This document shows positions 1 through 7,658 of a stretch of 40,677 nucleotides of DNA, in pieces; the stretch's first letter is position 1; every line of letters starts with the position of its first letter. Position numbers and translations under genes: made by a program. Below the pieces are notes generated by a model. It was not told the DNA's origin. It did no database searches and saw only the letters and a program-made list of their open reading frames with translations. Source of the stretch: an uncultured Aeromonas sp. (GTDB taxonomy: Bacteria; Pseudomonadota; Gammaproteobacteria; Enterobacterales; Aeromonadaceae); contig CAMFLW010000014.1 of the NCBI GenBank assembly GCA_945957575.1, positions 1 through 40,677 on the forward strand, in the 5' to 3' direction.

Positions 1-925
1 AAGCGGCGGTCAGCAGATAGGAGTTCGGCTTGACGCGGCCCTGCTCCAGCGCTTCGCACAGGGCGATGGGCACAGTGGCGGCCGAGGTGTTGCCGTAGTT
101 TTCGATGTTGACCATCACCTTCTCCATCGGCGCATTCATCCGCTTGGCGAGGGTTTCGATGATGCGGATATTGGCCTGATGGGGAACGATAAGGTCGATC
201 TGCTCGGGAGTCACTCCAGCCTGAGACAAAACGGTAGCAGTCGCTTCGCCCATGCCGCGCACGGCACGCTTGAAGATCTCCGGCCCTTCGAAGTTGAAGG
301 TGAACAGGCCATCGATATCGGCGAAACGCACCCGATCGGTGCCGAAGTTCGGCACGTGCAGGATCTCCCGTGCTTCGCTGTCACAGCCGAGCTTGTTGGC
401 GATCAGGCCACACTCCTGCTCGCTGGCCTCGATCACCACGGCACCGGCACCGTCGCCAAACAGCACTGCGGTATCGCGGCGTGCCCAATCCAGCAGGTAG
501 GTGAGGCGCTCGGCGCCAATCACCAGCACCTTCTTCATCATGCCGGTCTGCACCAGCGAGGTGGCGACCGAGAGGGAGTAGACGAAACCGGTGCAGGCGG
601 CGTTGAGGTCGAACACGGCAGCGTTGACGGCACCCAGCTTCTTCTGCACCGCAGAGGCGGCGCTTGGCAGCAGGTTGTCCGGAGTGGCGGTAGCCAGGAT
701 GATGCCATCGAGGTCGCTCGCTTCCAGACCGGCGCAAGCCAGCGCGCGACGGCCAGCCAGAGTGGCGAGATCTGAAGTGCTGACGTGAGAGATCCGGCGT
801 GCCTTGATGCCGGTGCGCGGATAGATCCACTCGTCTGACGTATCCATGATGGTGCTGAGGTCATCGTTGGTCAGCACGGAGGGGGGCAGGCATTTTCCCC
901 AGCCTGTGATATTGGCGTATTTCAT
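1..925 (-). CDS. fabH: Beta-ketoacyl-ACP synthase III (FabH-like), truncated by window edge
   Basis: Predicted to condense acyl-CoA (classically acetyl-CoA) with malonyl-ACP to start fatty-acid synthesis in the cytosol. The visible 308 residues carry the thiolase-fold FabH triad: Cys111 in NAACTGF, His249 in PHQAN and Asn279 in NYGNTS, with the usual 30-residue His-Asn spacing. The ATG at 923-925 starts [10 protein letters not shown]; the 3' end runs off the window at position 1. The gene is not next to plsX, fabD or fabG as the canonical fabH is. It stands alone beside a divergent LysR gene, so it may be a second FabH with different acyl specificity, like the extra copies known in Vibrio; that part is inference. 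The family assignment is firm, the exact substrate is not. A promoter is seen 50 bp upstream. Confidence 0.9.
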   Translation of the reverse strand, partial: MKYANITGWGKCLPPSVLTNDDLSTIMDTSDEWIYPRTGIKARRISHVSTSDLATLAGRRALACAGLEASDLDGIILATATPDNLLPSAASAVQKKLGAVNAAVFDLNAACTGFVYSLSVATSLVQTGMMKKVLVIGAERLTYLLDWARRDTAVLFGDGAGAVVIEASEQECGLIANKLGCDSEAREILHVPNFGTDRVRFADIDGLFTFNFEGPEIFKRAVRGMGEATATVLSQAGVTPEQIDLIVPHQANIRIIETLAKRMNAPMEKVMVNIENYGNTSAATVPIALCEALEQGRVKPNSYLLTAA

Positions 926-975
926 CTTGTTACCGCTTCTCAAAGTGGAGCGCCCCGCGGGCGGAAAATCGTGCA

Positions 976-1004
976 ATTATGCCGCACGAGACAACCACTG
1001 TCAT
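976..1004 (-). promoter_or_regulatory. Sigma-70 promoter for the fabH-like gene
   Basis: On the minus strand ATGACA (999-1004) and CATAAT (976-981) are separated by exactly 17 bp. Each hexamer is one base from consensus. Transcription would start near 969, giving a leader of about 44 nt before the ATG at 925. Confidence 0.6.
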
Positions 1005-1152
1005 CTTGTGGTCATGGTTATGTGCTGGGCAAGTGGCTGCACCATCGGGCAGGAAAGGGTCGCAACGTGCTGAACATGGCAGGAAATTTTGCTTAAAACA
1101 CGGGACTCCTCTGCCCTAAGATAGGCGTTTCGCCACCGATGAGGGTATCTCC

Positions 1153-2094
1153 TTGCTCAGAGCCAATCTCAACCTGCTGCCCACCCTCAAGGTGCTGCTG
1201 GAGACCCGCAATATCAGCCGCGCCGCCGAGCTGCTGCACCTGAGCCAGCCCTCCATCAGCAAGCAGCTTGCCCAGTTGCGTAGCGAGTTTGACGACGAGC
1301 TGCTGGTGCGGGAGGGGCAACGCTGGCTGCTGACGCCACGGGCTGAAGCGCTGGCAGCCCAGCTGGCGGATTCTCTCGGTGCACTGGAGCGGCTCTACGA
1401 GGCGCCCCGGTTTGACCCGAGCCGCTGTGAGCGGGTGTTTCGGCTCGCCTCCTCCGATTATGTGGCCCAGCATATCCTGCCCGATATCTGCGCCGCGCTC
1501 GCCAAAGAGGCGCCATTGGCGGCGCTGGAGTACAGCCTGTGGGACAAACGTCAGCTGCCGCAACTGTGGCAGTCCGAGCTCGATCTGGTCTCCACCATCA
1601 CCGAACAGGTGCCGGATCAGATCCGCGGTCTGCATCAGGGGAAAGATCGGCTGGCGGTGTTGATGGGACGTCATCACCCGCTGGCGGGCAAGGCGCTGAG
1701 TCTCGATGACTATCTTGCCTGGCCTCACTTGCAGGTGAGCGGGGGAGGCGACAAGGACAGTCCGGTTGAGCAGGTGTTGGCGCCGCAGGGACTGAGTCGG
1801 CGCTGGTTTGCCCGAGTCCCCTTCTTTCAGGCGGCGGTGGAGGTGTTGCTGCGCACCGATTGCCTGATGACCACCCCGGCTCATATCGCCTGGCAGCTCT
1901 CCTGCGGCCATGAGCTCACCTTTGTCGATCTGCCCTTTGCTACCCGCGACCAGCAGTATCATCTGCTGTGGCACCAGCGCCACCATCAGGATCCGGCCCA
2001 CCGCTGGTTTCGCGAGCTGGCGTACCCATTCCTGCGGGATCACCTGCAACGTACCGTCGGCGAGAGTCGCAAGCTGCTCGATCTCGGCGGTTAG
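1153..2094 (+). CDS. LysR-family transcriptional regulator
   Basis: A 313-residue LysR-type DNA-binding regulator. The N-terminus (about residues 1-65) is the winged helix-turn-helix, with the typical ISRAAELLHLSQPSISKQL pattern; the rest is the periplasmic-binding-protein-like effector domain. The start is TTG at 1153, preceded by GAGGG about 7 nt upstream; no ATG in a better position precedes the HTH. The closest neighbour downstream is a LysE/RhtB exporter in the same orientation, and the fabH-like gene is divergent, so either could be a target. A 21-bp dyad at 2127-2147 between this gene and the exporter fits a LysR-type box. The effector is not predictable. Confidence 0.88.
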   Translation: MLRANLNLLPTLKVLLETRNISRAAELLHLSQPSISKQLAQLRSEFDDELLVREGQRWLLTPRAEALAAQLADSLGALERLYEAPRFDPSRCERVFRLASSDYVAQHILPDICAALAKEAPLAALEYSLWDKRQLPQLWQSELDLVSTITEQVPDQIRGLHQGKDRLAVLMGRHHPLAGKALSLDDYLAWPHLQVSGGGDKDSPVEQVLAPQGLSRRWFARVPFFQAAVEVLLRTDCLMTTPAHIAWQLSCGHELTFVDLPFATRDQQYHLLWHQRHHQDPAHRWFRELAYPFLRDHLQRTVGESRKLLDLGG

Positions 2095-2126
2095 CCGCAG
2101 TCAGTTGTGTGGCGTTATAGCCATGG

Positions 2127-2147
2127 GTTATGGGTTCTATTCATAAC
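2127..2147. promoter_or_regulatory. Candidate LysR-type operator dyad
   Basis: GTTATG-N9-CATAAC is a perfect 6+6 inverted repeat. Its inner bases keep the T-N11-A pattern typical of LysR boxes. It sits 76 bp upstream of the LysE/RhtB start and just after the LysR gene. Binding is inferred from position and symmetry only. Confidence 0.35.
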
Positions 2148-2222
2148 TTTCACTACTGGCATAATGGCTCAGCCCGTACCCTGAATGCAGGGCATCATAT
2201 CGAGCATATAAAGAGGAAAAGC

Positions 2223-2831
2223 ATGGAACTGACGAGTTGGCTGGCACTGGCCGCAATCTGCGTGATGGGCGCCATCAGCCCGGGGCCGAGTCTGGCACTG
2301 ATCATCCGCAACACGGTGCAGGGCGGGCAGGGGCACGGCGTCGCCACCGCGCTCGGCCACGGCCTCGGGGTTGGTATCTATGCGCTGGTTACCGCGCTTG
2401 GCCTCTCGATCCTGATCACCCAGACCCCGATCCTGTTTGATCTGATCCGCTACGGCGGTGCAGCGTTTCTTGCCTGGCTTGGGGTGAAAGCCCTGCTGGC
2501 AAAACCAGCCAGTGGTGAAGCGAGTGAAGAGGTGCACCAGCTGCGTGGTCGGCAAGGGGCCTTTGAAGGTTTTATGGTGGCCTTCCTCAATCCCCAGCTG
2601 GCGGTCTTCTTCATCGCCCTGTTCAGCCAATTTGTGCGGGCCGATACCGGCTGGAGCGAAGGGGGCATCATGATGCTCACCGCTGGCGGGATCGATGCCG
2701 TCTGGTACGTGCTGGTGGCGCTGGTGCTCTCGCGCGGGCCGGTGCTGGCGTGGCTTAAAGCTAAATCCTTCGTAATCGATAAAGTTAGCGGCCTAGTGTT
2801 ACTGGGGTTGGCCTTGAAGGTGGTGCTGTAG
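2223..2831 (+). CDS. LysE/RhtB-family amino-acid exporter
   Basis: A 202-residue inner-membrane exporter of the LysE/RhtB family, which export amino acids or homoserine lactone-like compounds. The N-terminus holds the family signature GAISPGPSLALIIRN (residues about 16-30), and five to six hydrophobic segments follow; NPQLAVFF lies mid-protein. The start chosen is ATG 2223, because AAGAGGAAA lies just upstream and the family begins close to the first membrane helix; a longer open frame back to 2130 lacks a ribosome site. The last 29 codons are repeated, with almost only synonymous changes, immediately downstream at 2852-2940. The copy inside this gene uses rarer codons (GTA, CTA, TTA, TTG) than the rest of the gene, which suggests its 3' end was imported. 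Confidence 0.87.
   Translation: MELTSWLALAAICVMGAISPGPSLALIIRNTVQGGQGHGVATALGHGLGVGIYALVTALGLSILITQTPILFDLIRYGGAAFLAWLGVKALLAKPASGEASEEVHQLRGRQGAFEGFMVAFLNPQLAVFFIALFSQFVRADTGWSEGGIMMLTAGGIDAVWYVLVALVLSRGPVLAWLKAKSFVIDKVSGLVLLGLALKVVL
2743..2831 (+). repeat. 3'-end repeat, copy A (inside the LysE/RhtB gene)
   Basis: These 89 bp align without gaps to 2852-2940 (offset 109). I count 71 of 89 bases identical, with the first 19 bp perfect. Codon by codon, nearly every difference is synonymous; only the last residue (Leu versus Ile) and the stop codon type (TAG versus TAA) differ. Confidence 0.9.
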
Positions 2832-2851
2832 CCCTCCCGCGGACGATCTGC

Positions 2852-2940
2852 TGCTGGCGTGGCTTAAAGCCAAATCCTTTGTCATCGACAAGGTGAGCGG
2901 CCTGGTGCTGCTCGGGCTGGCGCTCAAGGTGGTTATCTAA
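2852..2940 (+). pseudogene. Orphan second copy of the exporter 3' end
   Basis: This fragment encodes LAWLKAKSFVIDKV and the rest of the exporter C-terminus, ending in TAA. It is in another frame from the intact gene, has no start, and homology begins abruptly at 2852. It follows the functional stop by only 20 bp. Its codons (CTG, GTG, GAC, AAG) look more native than those of copy A. It is best read as the leftover original 3' end after an allele replacement or a lost insertion; the mechanism is inference. Confidence 0.8.
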
Positions 2941-3037
2941 TCCTGTATTTCGCAGATACCTTAAGCGGGATCAAGGCACGCGGGTGGTGAATGGGCTAGA
3001 GTAGCGCCCATTTGCTGTCCGCCCTGATCCCGAGACC

Positions 3038-4897
3038 ATGCACCAGAACAAGCACCCGTTAAGCCACAATAACCGGTTGGAGCTGCTGGCTCCGGCCAAG
3101 AACCTCGCCTACGGCATAGAAGCCATCAACCATGGTGCCGATGCCGTCTACATGGGTGGCCCTGCCTTCGGCGCCCGCAGTGCGGCGGGCAACTCCATCG
3201 AGGATATCGAAGCGCTGGCACGTCACGCCCACCGCTTCGGCGCCCAGGTTTTTGTCGCCTTCAACACCCTGCTGCACGATCATGAGCTGGAGCAGGCCCG
3301 GCGGCTGACCCACCAAATCTATGAAGCCGGTGCCGATGCGCTCATTGTGCAGGATATGGGGCTGCTGGCGCTCGATCTGCCACCCATCGCGCTCCATGCC
3401 AGTACCCAGACTGACAACCGCACGCCAGAGAAGGTGAAATTTCTGCAGGATGTGGGTTTCTCTCAGGTGGTGCTGGCGCGCGAACTGTCTCTTGCGCAGA
3501 TCCGCGAGATCAGTGCAGCGACCAATGTGCAGCTGGAGTTTTTTATCCACGGAGCGCTCTGCGTCTCCTACAGCGGCCAGTGCAACATCAGCCATGCCCG
3601 TACCGGCCGCAGCGCCAACCGCGGTGAGTGTGCCCAGCTCTGCCGTCTGCCCTGCTCGCTGCAAAAGCCGGATGGCGAAGTGCTGGTAGCCGACAGCCAC
3701 CTGCTGTCGCTCAAGGATATGGATCAGACCGACAACCTGGAGGCCTTGATCGAGGCGGGGATCCGCTCCTTCAAGATTGAAGGGCGTCTCAAGGGGCTCG
3801 ACTACGTCAAGAATGTCACCGCCTGGTATCGCCAGAAGCTGGACGTCATTCTGGATAGCCGCTCCGATCTGGTCGCAGCCTCTGCGGGCCGTTGCAGCTA
3901 CGGCTTCACGCCAGATCCCAAAAAGAGCTTCAACCGCGGCAGCACCGATTACTTCCTCCATGGCCGCCAGCAGGGGATCGACTCCACCAAGAGCCCGAAG
4001 TATGTTGGCGAACCGCTGGGGCGGGTCACCAGAGTCACCAAGGATGGCATCGAGATCGATGGTAAGCAGGTCCCCCTCAACAACGGCGACGGTTTGGGCT
4101 TCTTCAAGCCGAACAACGAGCTGGTGGGGATGCGCCTCAACAAGGTCGAAGGTAAGCAGTTACTCCTGTCAGAACGCATGCCGGGGCTAAAGGTGGGGAC
4201 AGAAGTCTACCGCAACCACGATCAGGCGTTCAGCAAGATGCTGGAGAAGGCGAGCGCGGATCGCCGCATCCGGGTCGATATGGTGCTGGCAGAGTGTGAT
4301 GAGGGCGTGAGCCTCACACTCACCGACGAGCAGGGCATCAGTGCCGCAGTGACGCTGCCTTGCGACAAGCAGCCTGCCGACAATCCGGAGCGGGCGCTGC
4401 AACAGGCGCGGGATCAGCTCGGCAAACTTGGCAATACCCTGTTTGTGGCGCGCAAGATTGAGTTGGTAGTAACGAGGCCGCTATTTATCGCCGCATCACA
4501 GCTCAATGGCTTGCGCCGGGACGGCATCGTCGCGCTGGAGGCTGCGCGCGTGGCCAGCTACCAGCGCCCCGAGCGGCGCATCGCCCTGCGGGATATCAGC
4601 TATCCCCAGCACCGTCTCTCCTACCTTGGCAACGTGCTGAACAGCGCCGCCGAGCAGTTCTTCCGCGAACACGGGGTGGAGAGGATTGCTCCCGCCTATG
4701 AGGCGAACAAGGAGGAGCGGGAAGTGGTGCTGATGATCACCAAGCATTGCATCCGCTATAGCCAGAACCTCTGTCCGAACGAGGTGCCCGGTCTCAAGGC
4801 CGAGCCGCTGGAGCTCAAGATGGGTAAAGATACCTTCCGCCTGCGCTTTGACTGCAACCGCTGCGAAATGCATGTGATGGGCAGCCTGAAACGGTGA
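3038..4897 (+). CDS. rlhA: 23S rRNA 5-hydroxycytidine synthase RlhA (U32 family)
   Basis: A 619-residue U32-family protein resembling E. coli RlhA (YdcP), which hydroxylates C2501 of 23S rRNA. It matches across the N-terminal TIM-barrel-like U32 region (LELLAPAKNLAYGIEAINHGADAVY) and the signature EFFIHGALCVSYSGQC. It also has the long middle DUF3656-type region and the C-terminal block MITKHC...NLCP...FDCNRCEMHVMG. The four C-terminal cysteines are those expected to hold an iron-sulfur cluster. It is longer than TrhP/YegQ (about 450 residues), which argues for RlhA over the tRNA enzyme. The ATG at 3038 has only a weak ribosome site (CGAGA). It is a single-gene unit closed by a hairpin terminator. 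Confidence 0.87.
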   Translation: MHQNKHPLSHNNRLELLAPAKNLAYGIEAINHGADAVYMGGPAFGARSAAGNSIEDIEALARHAHRFGAQVFVAFNTLLHDHELEQARRLTHQIYEAGADALIVQDMGLLALDLPPIALHASTQTDNRTPEKVKFLQDVGFSQVVLARELSLAQIREISAATNVQLEFFIHGALCVSYSGQCNISHARTGRSANRGECAQLCRLPCSLQKPDGEVLVADSHLLSLKDMDQTDNLEALIEAGIRSFKIEGRLKGLDYVKNVTAWYRQKLDVILDSRSDLVAASAGRCSYGFTPDPKKSFNRGSTDYFLHGRQQGIDSTKSPKYVGEPLGRVTRVTKDGIEIDGKQVPLNNGDGLGFFKPNNELVGMRLNKVEGKQLLLSERMPGLKVGTEVYRNHDQAFSKMLEKASADRRIRVDMVLAECDEGVSLTLTDEQGISAAVTLPCDKQPADNPERALQQARDQLGKLGNTLFVARKIELVVTRPLFIAASQLNGLRRDGIVALEAARVASYQRPERRIALRDISYPQHRLSYLGNVLNSAAEQFFREHGVERIAPAYEANKEEREVVLMITKHCIRYSQNLCPNEVPGLKAEPLELKMGKDTFRLRFDCNRCEMHVMGSLKR

Positions 4898-4904
4898 TCA
4901 ATGA

Positions 4905-4939
4905 GCCCCTTTCTCCATCCGGAAAAGGGGCAATTTTTT
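4905..4939 (+). terminator. Rho-independent terminator of rlhA
   Basis: The stem GCCCCTTT (4905-4912) pairs with AAAGGGGC (4924-4931) around an 11-nt loop and is followed by AA and six T. On the opposite strand no T tract follows, so it serves the plus strand. Confidence 0.75.
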
Positions 4940-4965
4940 ATCGCAGGTTCTCTGCCCACCCTCCT

Positions 4966-5439
4966 TCAATTGCCCCTCTCCAGCGCCAGCAGCACCTTTT
5001 TAATCTCCAATCCCCCCGCATAGCCGGTCAGGCTGCCGTTTTGGCCGATCACCCGATGGCAGGGGACGATGATCGAGAGCGGATTGCGGCCATTCGCGGC
5101 GCCCACAGCCCGAACCGCCTCTGGCTTGCCGATGGCGCGGGCAATATCGCTGTAGCTGCGGGTCTCGCCATAGGGGATGTCGCACAGCGCTTGCCACACG
5201 GCTTGCTGAAAGGCGGTGCCACGAGCGGCAAGGGGCAGGGAGAAGCGCTGCAAGCGACCGGCAAAATAGGCGTCAAACTCGGCGAGGAAGGGGGCCAACG
5301 CTGCGGCGTCTTGCTGCCAGCCACTTATATCGGGTAGCGCCCGCAGGCCCGCGACAAAGTCCACGTGCACCAGACCATGCTCGTTGATGGCAACCAGCAG
5401 ATCGCCGCAGCGGGTCGGCAGAATATCGTAGCGGATCAT
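4966..5439 (-). CDS. ogt: Methylated-DNA-protein-cysteine methyltransferase
   Basis: A 157-residue suicide methyltransferase that takes O6-alkyl groups from guanine (and O4 from thymine). The acceptor is Cys127 in IIVPCHRVIG. The helix-turn-helix region GTAFQQAVWQALCDIPYGETRSYSDIA and the Asn hinge GAANGRNP are present. Its ATG overlaps the stop of the upstream Ada-AlkA gene by four bases (ATGA), so the two are translationally coupled. Together they rebuild the Ada response: the upstream protein has the phosphotriester sensor but lacks the O6-methylguanine domain, and this gene supplies it. Confidence 0.93.
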   Translation of the reverse strand: MIRYDILPTRCGDLLVAINEHGLVHVDFVAGLRALPDISGWQQDAAALAPFLAEFDAYFAGRLQRFSLPLAARGTAFQQAVWQALCDIPYGETRSYSDIARAIGKPEAVRAVGAANGRNPLSIIVPCHRVIGQNGSLTGYAGGLEIKKVLLALERGN

Positions 5440-6980
5440 GATGTTATCTCCTGTTGTTGGTTACCGGACTGAGCTGCATTGCTACCGCTATCGGTAAGCA
5501 AGGCAGGCGCTTCGCTCATGGCGTGCCACAGCCAGCTTGCCGCATAGCTGCGCCACGGTTGCCATGCGGCGCTTTGCGCCAACACCTCTTTCACCGGCAG
5601 CTTGGCACCGCCTCCCAGCGCTTTTTGCAGCACCAGATCGGAGGCGGGGAAGGCATCGGTATCCATCCCGCAGCGCAGCCGCCAGTAAGAGACTGTCCAG
5701 GGGCCTATGCCCGGCAGCGCCAGCAACTGCTCGTCACTGGCCGTAGTGAGGGTCAGCTCGCCGCTGGCCAGTGCCTGCGCCACGCCCCGCAGGGTGCGAA
5801 TGCGGCTGCCGGGCATGCCGATGCCGTCGAGATCGAGTTCGCGCAACTGGGCGGGGCTCGGTAGTTGCGCCACCCCGAATTGCGCCTCGGTGCGGGCCAC
5901 CAGTCGCCCGAGTATGGTGATGGCCCCCTTGACCGAGACCTGCTGGCCGACGATGGCACGCAGCATCACCTCGTACTCGTCCCAACCCCCCGGCAGCCGT
6001 ACGCCGGGCCAGCGTGTCTGCAAACGGGCCAGTAGCGGATCCTGACCGAGCAGATTACCGATGCGCTGCATGTCGGCATCGAGATCCCACATCCGACGGA
6101 CCCGATAGAGCAGGTCTGGCAGCGCGGCGAGCGGCAGATCATGGACGGTGAGCTGCAGGCTGTGCCCCTTACCTTGTGCGATGCGCACCAGTGCAACCTG
6201 ATCGCCAACCAGATAGCGCCGCTCATACACTTCGCCATCCACCCGCTCCACTCCCGGGATCGCCCGCAGCCGGTAGAACGCCAGCATGGCCGCCACGTCA
6301 TACGGAGGGCGGTAGGGCAGTTGCAGCGTCAACGTTGCCCCACGCTGGCCTGAAGCACAGTGGTCGGCCATATCGTTGCCGCCTTCCTGTTGGCGCAGGG
6401 TACGCGGGGCCAGCCCGTAGGCGTTGAGCCAGGCGTCATTGAAGCGACGAATGCTGGCAAAACCGGCGGCAAACGCGATATCTGTGATGGGGAGCTTGGT
6501 CTCGGTCAGCAGCCGTTTTGCGAGCAACAGGCGGCGCGTCTGCTCTACCTGCTTTGGCGAGGCGCCAAGGTATGCCTCGAACTGGCGGCGTAGCGTGCGC
6601 TCACTGATACCGCACTCTGCCGCCAGTTCGGCGAGCGTGTTGTCTGCCAGCTCGCCGCGATCGATACGCGCCAGCAGCCGTGTCAGCTCAACCGGCAGAT
6701 CGCCACGGGCAGCGGGGGCTAGCTCCGGGCGGCAGCGCAGGCAGGGTCGCAGGCCATACTGCTCGGCGGCAGCGGCGCTCGGGAAGTAACGCACATTGTG
6801 CTCGTGCGGCGGACGTGCCGGACAGACCGGTCGGCAGTAGATGCCGGTCGAGATGACGCCGGTAAAGAAGCGGCCATCGAAGCGAGCGTCGCGAGCGAGC
6901 CGTGCGGCGTGGCACTGCTCGCGGCTGAGGGCGTTGATCTGGTGATCCTGTGGCTGGTCACGCTCGTGCTGCGGCGTCAT
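5436..6980 (-). CDS. Ada-type methyl sensor / AraC HTH / AlkA glycosylase fusion
   Basis: A 514-residue three-part alkylation-response protein. Residues about 20-90 are the Ada N-terminal zinc domain, with Cys49, Cys53, Cys80 and Cys83 (CRPVCP, CLRC); it should accept methyl groups from phosphotriesters. Residues about 95-200 are an AraC-type HTH (LAAECGISERTLRRQF). Residues about 215-495 are an AlkA-type 3-methyladenine glycosylase with helix-hairpin-helix LPGIGPWTVSYW and a conserved Asp in FPASDLVL. The start at 6980 is preferred because AAGAGAG precedes it; an in-frame ATG at 7028 has no ribosome site and would only add 16 low-complexity residues. The Ada methyltransferase C-domain is absent and is provided by the overlapping ogt. 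Confidence 0.92.
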   Translation of the reverse strand: MTPQHERDQPQDHQINALSREQCHAARLARDARFDGRFFTGVISTGIYCRPVCPARPPHEHNVRYFPSAAAAEQYGLRPCLRCRPELAPAARGDLPVELTRLLARIDRGELADNTLAELAAECGISERTLRRQFEAYLGASPKQVEQTRRLLLAKRLLTETKLPITDIAFAAGFASIRRFNDAWLNAYGLAPRTLRQQEGGNDMADHCASGQRGATLTLQLPYRPPYDVAAMLAFYRLRAIPGVERVDGEVYERRYLVGDQVALVRIAQGKGHSLQLTVHDLPLAALPDLLYRVRRMWDLDADMQRIGNLLGQDPLLARLQTRWPGVRLPGGWDEYEVMLRAIVGQQVSVKGAITILGRLVARTEAQFGVAQLPSPAQLRELDLDGIGMPGSRIRTLRGVAQALASGELTLTTASDEQLLALPGIGPWTVSYWRLRCGMDTDAFPASDLVLQKALGGGAKLPVKEVLAQSAAWQPWRSYAASWLWHAMSEAPALLTDSGSNAAQSGNQQQEITS

Positions 6981-7187
6981 GGTATGGCTCTCTTGCTGTT
7001 GAGTACCGGGGATTTGCTGATGCGGCACAAAAGGGATGAGTGAGAGACTAAGCAGGATCGCGAGGGATGACTAGCCAGAAACGGACAGGGATAGTAATTA
7101 AGTTTGCATGGAATGTGCGCTGAAACAGGTGAAGGTCATGCGCAACTGTGCGAAGGTGGATGAGCCTTTATCACCGAGGATTGCACT

Positions 7188-7589
7188 ATGCCAGGTCCCG
7201 CCCGTGCCGGCGCCCTGATCTACGCCAGGGAGCCGGGCTTGCTGAGCCACTTTTACCGAACCTTGCTGCAGATGGAGATCCGCAGTCAGAGCGAGCAGCT
7301 GATCGTGCTGGAGAACGGCGACATCCAGCTGCTTGTGCATGCCATCCCCGAGCCCTATATCGGACTGGTCGTTGTCACGACGCCGCCGGCGCTGCGTGAA
7401 CAGGGGGCCATCAAGCTCTTCTTTACCGTGCCAAGCCTTGCGTGGGCGGAGGCGAAAGCGGCGGATCTTGGTGGTGGCCTGCTGCCGCAGCAGTGGTCCG
7501 GGCCCGGTTTCGTGGTGCGCAATGCGTTTGACCCGGAGGGCAATATCTTGCAACTGCGCGAGTTTTTGAACGTGCAGGATCCGCTCTGA
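7188..7589 (+). CDS. VOC-family (glyoxalase/bleomycin-resistance fold) protein
   Basis: A 133-residue single-domain VOC protein. It has the paired beta-alpha-beta-beta-beta modules: AGALIYAREPGLLSHFYRTLLQMEI in the first half and the closing DPEGNILQLREF that carries the usual metal-ligand Glu in the second. No close functional relative can be named, so dioxygenase, isomerase or antibiotic-binding roles all remain open. It lies between the divergent alkylation-repair operon and the convergent carboxypeptidase gene as a single-gene unit. The ATG at 7188 gives the expected domain length; its ribosome site (GAGGA about 10 nt upstream) is acceptable. Confidence 0.75.
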   Translation: MPGPARAGALIYAREPGLLSHFYRTLLQMEIRSQSEQLIVLENGDIQLLVHAIPEPYIGLVVVTTPPALREQGAIKLFFTVPSLAWAEAKAADLGGGLLPQQWSGPGFVVRNAFDPEGNILQLREFLNVQDPL

Positions 7590-7607
7590 CACGGATCGTT
7601 TACCAAT

Positions 7608-7634
7608 AAAAAACGGGGCCTGTCATGGCCCCGT
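7608..7634 (-). terminator. Terminator between the VOC gene and the M32 carboxypeptidase
   Basis: ACGGGGCC (7613-7620) and GGCCCCGT (7627-7634) form a perfect 8-bp stem with loop TGTCAT. On the minus strand it is followed by a T run (A 7608-7612), so it mainly ends the carboxypeptidase transcript. It may also work weakly for the VOC gene. Confidence 0.75.
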
Positions 7635-7658
7635 CATGTTTTACCCGTATTGCACGGA

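Noticed and set aside
7029-7187. Ada box upstream of the Ada-AlkA gene
   Set aside because: Only scattered pieces (AATTAAGTTTGCAT, TGCGC) were seen, with spacing that does not fit the known AAT-N6-GCAA type box.
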